Assembly (NCBI GenBank): GCA_029552945.1
Contig: JAKPDD010000048.1
Span: forward strand, 33,553 to 97,552
DNA from: Spirochaetota bacterium
GTDB taxonomy: Bacteria; Spirochaetota; GWB1-36-13; JAKPDD01
Length of the DNA stretch: 64,000 nucleotides
Direction: 5' to 3'
Shown: positions 51,721 to 59,545 of the stretch, one piece after another
How positions within the stretch are numbered: position 1 is the stretch's first letter
How the letters are laid out: each line of letters begins with the position of its first letter
Program-made: the position numbers and the translations under genes
Notes under the pieces: model-generated
Seen by the model: only the letters and a program-made list of their open reading frames with translations
Told to the model about the DNA's origin: nothing
Database searches by the model: none

Positions 51721-53466
51721 CTATTCTAAAAGTCTGTAATAAGCTTCAAAAGTGTCACCAAGGCCAAAAACTTTCATAAAAAATCTTACTAAAGGATATA
51801 AAAACTTTGGGATCTTATTATAAATCCTTTTAGGATGAAGACCTGTATAAACGATTTTAACTTTTTTAAATCCATACTTTTCCAAAATCTTTGTTAATGA
51901 TTTTGGCGTAAACTCATAATAATGGTCATCAGGAATCTTTGAAGAATAATTTTTTATATTTTTTCTACCTGTAATACCATAACAGTTAGGAGTAGATATA
52001 GCTAATATCCCATTCTTCTTTAAACCTGACTTGACTTTAAGTATAAGATTATCAAGTTCCTTTATATGTTCAATAAAATACCACATAGTAATAACATCAT
52101 AATACTTATAATCAAAGTTAAAGTCAAAAAAAGATGAATTTACAACATCAAGTTTAAGTATGTTCTTAGAATAATCAGTTGCATATTTTGAGATTTCAAC
52201 ACCTTTTACAATAAATCCCTCACTTCTTGCAAGATCAAGAAAAAAACCCAAAGCAGAACCTGCTTCAAATAGTTTAGGCCTTGCAACATTTTTTAAGATT
52301 TTTTTTATTATCTTAATCCTTCTTTTATTCAGTCTGTCAATATTAGGCCTATCCTCTTCATATGTCTTACCATACTGAGACTTATAACTTGTAATAAAGT
52401 AGTCAGGACCATATTTTTTATCCGACGAATAATCACTATTTCTGAAAATAATTTTATCTTTTTTACAAAAAAATATGTTATTAAACCCATCCCTGAAAAC
52501 AGTAATCCTATTAACATAAGAATTACATATAGGGCACAATTCTTTATTTCCAGACAAAAACCTTTTAATTAAACCAACAAAAGAGGAGTTTGAAGTAGGT
52601 AACTTTAAGACAGGAATAAAAGGAGATTTTATAAACTTTATGATAGCAGCTTTTATATTATCAAAATTCTTATAGTCTCCTAAAAAAGAACTTACTTTTA
52701 AAATATTAGCAAGTCTATTATGGTAATCTGTTGGATTTATTAAAAAAACTGGCCTTTCTGCAACAAGAGACTCTATTGCTGTTATTCCAAAAGATGTTAT
52801 AACAATATCAGCCCATTGAATATAATCATACAAAGACTCTTTAAATTCTTGAATAGTAAAGTTTGGTGGCAATCTATCTTTATTTATTTTCCCACTATAT
52901 AAAGGACCAAGAATTATTTTAACATTAAAATTATTGCTAATCTCTTCCAGAATATGTACAATCAGACTTGAAAGGTCTTTTGGGTCAGAACCACCAAAAG
53001 TTACCAAAATATTTTTAATATCTCTATTTTTACTTTTCCTTATCTCGAATATTTTACTATCTAATACAAGGTATTCAATACCTTTAAAATTAACATTAAA
53101 CTCCTTTTCATATGGCAGGGCTGAGATAGTAAAGTCAAAATAATCTGTGTCAGATCCGTAATTATCAATACCAACAGTTATACCTCTCCTATTCTTATAA
53201 AACGATGTTTCTCTTTTATCAACAAGAAGTATATCATAAGATATCGAATCTAAAAGTTTTATTTCATCTTTTTTGCTTTTAATCACTACATATTTTATTC
53301 CGCTCTTTTCTAATTCTCTTATACCATTTTTATCATTATTAACAAATATTATTGGATAAGAAAAAGGTAATAGTTCTTTAGCTATGTTTATAGATCTCTT
53401 AAGGTGACCTGCTCCATAATTTTTTGAAACCTTAGTTGAAATTATTACAAGTTTATTATTTTCCAT
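51721..53466 (-). CDS. PseG-like glycosyl/nucleotide-sugar hydrolase domain + zinc ribbon + SAM methyltransferase fusion
   Basis: STKVSKNYGAGHLKRSINIAKEL, LVTFGGSDPKDLSS, VITSFGITAIESLVAERPVFLI; CPIC-(x18)-FFCKKD; LFEAGSALGFFLDLARSEGFIVKGVEIS, DVITMWYFIEHI. Confidence 0.75.
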   Translation of the reverse strand: MENNKLVIISTKVSKNYGAGHLKRSINIAKELLPFSYPIIFVNNDKNGIRELEKSGIKYVVIKSKKDEIKLLDSISYDILLVDKRETSFYKNRRGITVGIDNYGSDTDYFDFTISALPYEKEFNVNFKGIEYLVLDSKIFEIRKSKNRDIKNILVTFGGSDPKDLSSLIVHILEEISNNFNVKIILGPLYSGKINKDRLPPNFTIQEFKESLYDYIQWADIVITSFGITAIESLVAERPVFLINPTDYHNRLANILKVSSFLGDYKNFDNIKAAIIKFIKSPFIPVLKLPTSNSSFVGLIKRFLSGNKELCPICNSYVNRITVFRDGFNNIFFCKKDKIIFRNSDYSSDKKYGPDYFITSYKSQYGKTYEEDRPNIDRLNKRRIKIIKKILKNVARPKLFEAGSALGFFLDLARSEGFIVKGVEISKYATDYSKNILKLDVVNSSFFDFNFDYKYYDVITMWYFIEHIKELDNLILKVKSGLKKNGILAISTPNCYGITGRKNIKNYSSKIPDDHYYEFTPKSLTKILEKYGFKKVKIVYTGLHPKRIYNKIPKFLYPLVRFFMKVFGLGDTFEAYYRLLE

Positions 53467-53476
53467 GATTAAATTA

Positions 53477-53647
53477 TTATATTCCTTGAGATAATCTATA
53501 AAACTTGTACAGAAAAATTATAGACAGTATAATTATAACAGAAGCCCATATTATAACAATTAATCTAATTTTTCTGTTAAGTCTTAAAGAATACAAGATC
53601 AAAATTATAGAAACCACTATTACAAACAAAATAAAAATATACATCAT
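53477..53647 (-). CDS. small hydrophobic (two-TM) protein
   Basis: Manual translation MMYIFILFVIVVSIILILYSLRLNRKIRLIVIIWASVIIILSIIFLYKFYRLSQGI*; ATGA overlap with upstream gene stop. Confidence 0.5.
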   Translation of the reverse strand: MMYIFILFVIVVSIILILYSLRLNRKIRLIVIIWASVIIILSIIFLYKFYRLSQGI

Positions 53648-55371
53648 TCTCCCATCCTCTTTATTGTAATATTATAAGGTTTTTTGGTATTAAAGTAGTT
53701 TCTATCAGAGGCTCTCACTGATATTCTTATAACCTGTTTTGTGGGTATAAGAAGTTCAAAACTCCTGTTATTCAAATCAACCTTAATCTCTTTTATAATA
53801 AAGTTCTTAAAATCATAAACAGTAACAATAAAAGGAACCTCTATATTTTCAAAGTTTAAAACATATTTCCCAGTATCAGGAACAAGATAATAAAAATTAT
53901 CCAGATCACCTTTATTATTTACAAATCCACTTATAGAATCTGAAAATGTATTGTATTTTACATTTTGATTGTTCTCATCATTTGGTTCAGCTTCAATATT
54001 CGAATCAAAACTATCATTGAACTTTATTTTGAAAATATATTCCTCTTTAAAATTACCTAGTAAGTTATCTCTACCCCCTTTTACAGCAAGAAAAACTCTA
54101 TTTCCTTTTTCAAGTAGTAGATTAGGAATCTCTTTTTTAAAACCAACACCCCCATTATCTATAACCTTCAATAAATTACCAGTATCTGAATAAATTTCCA
54201 GAGAAATATCAATATCTTTCGGTGGTTCAATCTCAACAGTAGCTAATTTGTAGTTTATATCCTGAAGATCCTTACCCATAGAGATTGATATGAACGATGC
54301 CTCATCACCATTAAAAACGTAGTAATCTATATCACTTGCTGGGTTTAAAAAACCTTTAATAATATTTGATGATATAATATTAGCACTCTCTTTATTATCA
54401 TTTACCTCAATTTCGTTAATATTAGAAACATTTTGTAAACTTAAATTAAGAGAATATGGGTTTTTTATAATATCTTTAATATCTTCATAATTAAGTCTTG
54501 TGATTGATGTAAGTATAATATAGTATTTATTATTCCCTTCTATCTTTAAGTTATTTATTCCTTCCCCTCTATCATAAGAGTTTGAGTCAGAAAAATAAAT
54601 ACCATCAGTTTTTTTATCATTCAAAAAAGAATGAAAGTTATTTTCACTAAAAAAAATTATAACAGGATCATAGTTTGGCAGGTCATTAACAGATAAGTTT
54701 AAAAGAAAAGAGCCTTTATCTTTTAAAGTAAAGTTAAAAACATCTATATCTTGATAAGTTAAATCTTTATTAATTCTAGAAGATACATAATTTAAAACAC
54801 TATCCAATTTACCTTTAGAAACCCTATTTATTGCAGGCTTATAAAATCCATATATAGTTTTTGGTTCAAAACCAATAGATATATTATTTGATTGTTCTAT
54901 AAGATCATTTGGTTCCATTTCAATATTACTACTAGGAAGTGATAAGAGATCACCTATTAAAACATAATCATCAGACTGAATAACAACAGGTCTATCACTC
55001 TTATAATCATTAGGACTTGGTGATACTTTAATAAAATAGATTCCTTTTTTAAGAAAAAGGGCAACACTCTCTCCAAAATTACTTGGATAATCATCTACTT
55101 TTTTTAATAATACATTATTTGAATCAAATATCTCAATCTGAGTATCAAAACCCTTTAAACTTGATATAGAAAAATAACAATAACTATCATTATTAATTCT
55201 AAACTTAAAATAGTCTATATCCATACCATTGTTAAGCCTACCCTTAAGAGAAAAAGGAAAATTAATAAAGTTAGCGGTTTCAGGAGTATTATTAGGCTCC
55301 TCTTCATAAATTGATGATGAACATGAAAAAAATAAAAATATAGCAAATGTTAATAAAATTCTGTTTCTCAT
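53644..55371 (-). CDS. lipoprotein with about four PPC-like beta-sandwich repeats
   Basis: Lipobox FFSCSS; repeated E-x-EPN(N/D) starts and D(I/L)D-x-F/Y-x-F motifs. Confidence 0.75.
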   Translation of the reverse strand: MRNRILLTFAIFLFFSCSSSIYEEEPNNTPETANFINFPFSLKGRLNNGMDIDYFKFRINNDSYCYFSISSLKGFDTQIEIFDSNNVLLKKVDDYPSNFGESVALFLKKGIYFIKVSPSPNDYKSDRPVVIQSDDYVLIGDLLSLPSSNIEMEPNDLIEQSNNISIGFEPKTIYGFYKPAINRVSKGKLDSVLNYVSSRINKDLTYQDIDVFNFTLKDKGSFLLNLSVNDLPNYDPVIIFFSENNFHSFLNDKKTDGIYFSDSNSYDRGEGINNLKIEGNNKYYIILTSITRLNYEDIKDIIKNPYSLNLSLQNVSNINEIEVNDNKESANIISSNIIKGFLNPASDIDYYVFNGDEASFISISMGKDLQDINYKLATVEIEPPKDIDISLEIYSDTGNLLKVIDNGGVGFKKEIPNLLLEKGNRVFLAVKGGRDNLLGNFKEEYIFKIKFNDSFDSNIEAEPNDENNQNVKYNTFSDSISGFVNNKGDLDNFYYLVPDTGKYVLNFENIEVPFIVTVYDFKNFIIKEIKVDLNNRSFELLIPTKQVIRISVRASDRNYFNTKKPYNITIKRMGE

Positions 55372-55380
55372 AAAGTTCCT

Positions 55381-56313
55381 CTAAAATATCTGCATAATTA
55401 TTATAGCAATAAGTATAATAAATATAACTAAAGTTATGTATAAAGTTGTTTCACTTTTTATCTGTTCTTTCTTTTCTTCCTCTTTTTTCTGTCTTATCTC
55501 CTCTTTCTGTTTTTCTTTTTGTACTAACTTACTTTTTGATGCAATCTTTTCAGGTTCAATATATTTTACCTTAACAGCCTCATCCTCTCTTGCAATACCC
55601 ATAAGGTCAGACTTAAGAGATATAACAACAACAACCTCCCCCCCTTCTGAAAAAACTCTATAAACTTTACCTAAAGATGGTCTAAGTTTGTTGTCCTCTG
55701 TATAAAGACCATAAGTCAAAGCAATACTTTTGCCAAGCTCATTAGAGTCATCTATCTTACAGAGAATTAAGTCTCCCTCCTTTATCTCTGTTATAGGCTT
55801 ACCCTTTATAGGTGATAGAACAACAAAACAGTCAATAACCTGTGTATTCGGCGGTATTCTGTATTTATCAAGAAACTCCTTCTCTTTTTCCTCCTCTTTC
55901 TTTTTCAAAATACTAGCTTCTATATCAAAAGTCTGGATACTATCTCTCTTTTCTGAATTAATTACAACATCAACCTCAGCACTTAAGAACTTTGAAAGTA
56001 CATCCTTAATTTTTGACTGAAGTTCAATTAGATTTGGAATTGTTTGAAAAGAGTTAAAAAATGATGATATAACACTTTTTATCTCCTTACTCATATCAAA
56101 ACTTGCTTCCTCATCATCAAGAAGCTCATTTATTATATTAATAAGAGCCTCGTAATTAGTATCAAGAGAGTATGTAGAAATAAAACTACTCCTTCCTGCT
56201 GCTACTACAGTATCCTCAACTGTAGATGAGTTTTCATTATAAAAAACAATAAAAAGTCCATAAAACTCTTTTTCTAAACAAACAAATTTACCTTTAATTA
56301 CCTTATATGACAA
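55381..56313 (-). CDS. hypothetical protein with coiled coil and C-terminal TM anchor
   Basis: KEKQKEEIRQKKEEEKKEQIKSETTLYITLVIFIILIAIIIMQIF at C-terminus. Confidence 0.6.
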   Translation of the reverse strand: MSYKVIKGKFVCLEKEFYGLFIVFYNENSSTVEDTVVAAGRSSFISTYSLDTNYEALINIINELLDDEEASFDMSKEIKSVISSFFNSFQTIPNLIELQSKIKDVLSKFLSAEVDVVINSEKRDSIQTFDIEASILKKKEEEKEKEFLDKYRIPPNTQVIDCFVVLSPIKGKPITEIKEGDLILCKIDDSNELGKSIALTYGLYTEDNKLRPSLGKVYRVFSEGGEVVVVISLKSDLMGIAREDEAVKVKYIEPEKIASKSKLVQKEKQKEEIRQKKEEEKKEQIKSETTLYITLVIFIILIAIIIMQIF

Positions 56314-56541
56314 TATAAAAACCTTCTATTTGTTTTAGATTAATATCTATTATAAATCGGTAAAATAAACAAAAATTTATAGTATTATAATATAACAAAA
56401 AACTTAAAAATTTAAACAGTATAAAAATATAACATTAATTATATGTTAAGTGTATTATAGTAACACTTTCACAATATTATGCTTAAATTTATACTATTAA
56501 ACTATTATTTTTTGACTTAATAAAAAAACAGAATTAACCAT

Positions 56542-57234
56542 ATGAGAAAATATTTTCAGTTATTATCAACAATATTTTTTAATCTACCATTTTTATCAAA
56601 TATATTCAAATATATACCCGCACCTGTTTTAAACTGCTATTCATGCCCCCTAGCATCATGGGCATGCCCAATAGGTATTATACAACACTTTGGTATAATA
56701 AAAGAGTTCCCATTTTTTACAATAGGATTAATAATTATCTTTGGTCTAATACTTGCAAGAGGATTCTGTAGTTTTTTATGCCCTTTTGGTTTTTTTCAGG
56801 ACCTTATATATAAAATACCTGTAAGAAAAATAAAGTTAAGATCAAACCTAAAATACGTACAATACTCTATTTTAATATTCGCTGTATTACTTATTCCAAT
56901 ACTAAATAATATCCCCATTTTTTGTTATATATGCCCTGCTGGTACACTTGAGGCCTCAATACCTACAGTAATAATTGAAAAATATAATTCTTATAATAAT
57001 CAGTTTTTTGATTCATTCATACTTGAGTCACTTGGTTGGATATTCTATACAAAAATATTGATATTACTAACTTTTACTACAGTATCAGCAATCACACCAA
57101 GACCATTTTGTAAAATATGCCCTTTAGGATTAATACTATCATTTTTCAATAAAATTTCGATTTTAAACTTTTTTAAACCAAAACTAAAGTGCAAAACATG
57201 CAACAACTGCCTTAATAAGTGTGCACTAAAATGA
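56542..57234 (+). CDS. 4Fe-4S membrane protein (NapH/YccM-like)
   Basis: LNCYSCPLASWACPIGI, GFCSFLCPFGFFQDLIYKIP, CYICPAGTLEA, FCKICPLG, CKTCNNCLNKC; multiple TM segments. Confidence 0.8.
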   Translation: MRKYFQLLSTIFFNLPFLSNIFKYIPAPVLNCYSCPLASWACPIGIIQHFGIIKEFPFFTIGLIIIFGLILARGFCSFLCPFGFFQDLIYKIPVRKIKLRSNLKYVQYSILIFAVLLIPILNNIPIFCYICPAGTLEASIPTVIIEKYNSYNNQFFDSFILESLGWIFYTKILILLTFTTVSAITPRPFCKICPLGLILSFFNKISILNFFKPKLKCKTCNNCLNKCALK

Positions 57235-57329
57235 AAAAATTTATTTATTAAAATTTTTAATAAATAGTGTATTTTATACTAATTGAGCCAAAATATGATA
57301 CTTATGAACATCAAAATTATAATCAGTAA

Positions 57330-59381
57330 TCATACTTCAAATCTATCAAAATTAGACTGAATATTTTCTGAAATAATTTTAAGTTCTGATGCTATTTTAG
57401 CAATATGAGAAGAAGCCATACTTGTTTCATTTAATGCTTGATCTTCCTTTTTAAGAGCAATTAAAACTTCCTGAGATATTTTCTCCAGACTTTCAAAAAC
57501 TTGTTGAAGCTTCTCTAAATTTGCTGTCTCTTCAGTTGTTTTTTTTGCAAGTAAAACTCCCAATTCTCTTAATGTTTTTATCGTATTTAAAATTGAATCA
57601 TTTTTCTCCTTCTACTCTTCTGTAATAGATGTTATTTCATGATTAATTTGGGAAACTTTATTAATCTTTTCTTTTAACAAAAGAAAGTTTTTAATTGTCT
57701 TTTCACCTTTCTCCTGATTCAAATTAATCCCTTCACCAATTTTCTTAACTACATTTTTAATTTCATTTGATGAGTGGATTGATTTATCAGCCAATTTTCT
57801 TATTTCCTCAGCCACTACTGCAAAACCTTTACCATAATCACCTGCATGTGCAGCTTCAATAGCAGCATTTATAGCTAAAAGATTCGTCTGTTCAGCTATA
57901 TCCATAATAATTCCTACCATTTCATTAATCTGAAAAGACTGTTTATATACATTTTCAATAGTTTCAAGAAGATCACTCATAACTCTATTTGTTTCATCAG
58001 AAAGAAATAAAAGTTCATCTGATGCTTTCTTGCATTCCTCTGCCATAGAAGCAGACTTTAAAATAGAATCAGATATTTTTCCAACATCATTAAAAGCATT
58101 CTCTATTGCATTTTGATTTTTTTCAGTTTTCTCAGTAATTTTCGAAATAGAAAAAACAATCATATCAAGTAGATTACTAGCCTCTTTAACAATTTCTATC
58201 TGCTTTTCCATACTTGTTCCCATATTTTTAGAAGAACCCAATATTTCTTGAATGCTTAAAGATGATTGAAAGGTCTCGTTTGCAATATTTTCTGAAAATG
58301 AAGCTAACGATAATCCATCAACTTTCATTTTTTGAATAATTTTTTGTTGATTTTCCATAAAAATATTAAAGTAATTTGCTAAGTCTCCTATCTCATTATT
58401 TAAATATACTTTTAATCTTGTTTTTAAGTCAGCCTCTCCCTTAGATAAACCATACAGTATAGATACTATTCTTTTTATAGGATCCGCTATCTTTTTACCA
58501 AGAACAGTGCTCAATAAAAAAATACTTGAAATAGAAAAAATAATAGAAATAATTGCAACCCATTTAACATTGCTAAAAATAGGTTTTAAAATTTCATGTC
58601 TTTCTACAAAAGAAAATACAGTCCAGCCTGTAACTACAGACTTATTTTTTAAATAAAATGACTCCTCACTTTTTAATATATTTTCTGAAGAATTAATACT
58701 ATTAATAAAATCCTGAATATTTTTCCCTATCCATTGTTTATCTGGATGAATAAAAATTTCATTATTTTCATTGACAATAACATGAAAAAGTGATTTATAA
58801 AAAGTAGGTTTATTAACAAAATCAATTACATCATTAAGAGAATAATCAGCAGCCATTACTCCCACTGTATTTTGATTAAGCTTAATAGTTTTTACAGTAG
58901 AAAAAATTAATTCTTTTGTTGAAGCATCTTCATAAGGCATTGTAATAGCAATCTTATTATCTGATTTAAGTGCTGTTTGATACCATGGTCTAACTGTTGG
59001 GTCAAAACCTTCTGGAGGAGTGTAATCATTAATAACCAATTTTTTATCTGAATAACCAGAATAAAGATACTTAATATTCTTATTAACTTCAGTTACTCTT
59101 TTATAAAGATAAAGAGCCCTTTTTAAGCTATCTTCATCCTTATTTGCTAAAACAATATCAGGATGGTTGGCAAGAAACTCAACAGTATGAGTAAGTTCTC
59201 GAAAATAACCATCAATAAATGTCAATACTTTTTCATTTTCACCTGTAATATATTTTTCAGCAGCTATAAGACTATTTTTATATGAATGATAAAACATTGT
59301 AATAATTACCAAAACCAGTGCTAAACCTGTAATTATTAATGTAGAAAAAAATATTTGTTTTCTTATTGATCTTGATTTCAA
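57330..59381 (-). pseudogene. methyl-accepting chemotaxis protein interrupted by one in-frame TAG (57612-57614)
   Basis: 57612..59381: dCache-like sensor, [42 protein letters not shown]. Same frame continues after TAG: KEKNDSILNTIKTLRELGVLLAKKTTEETANLEKLQQVFESLEKISQEVLIALKKEDQALNETSMASSHIAKIASELKIISENIQSNFDRFEV*. Confidence 0.8.
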
Positions 59382-59545
59382 GAATTAATACTCCTCTTTT
59401 AATTTCAAAAAAATTTATTTAAAATTATAAATTTTGTTTAAAAAATCAAGATTTTTTATAGATTATAATTAAAATTTTGACTTTAAAAAAATCATTACAT
59501 TATTATTCAACCAGAATTAATTAAAAATATAGAGGTTTAAATATA

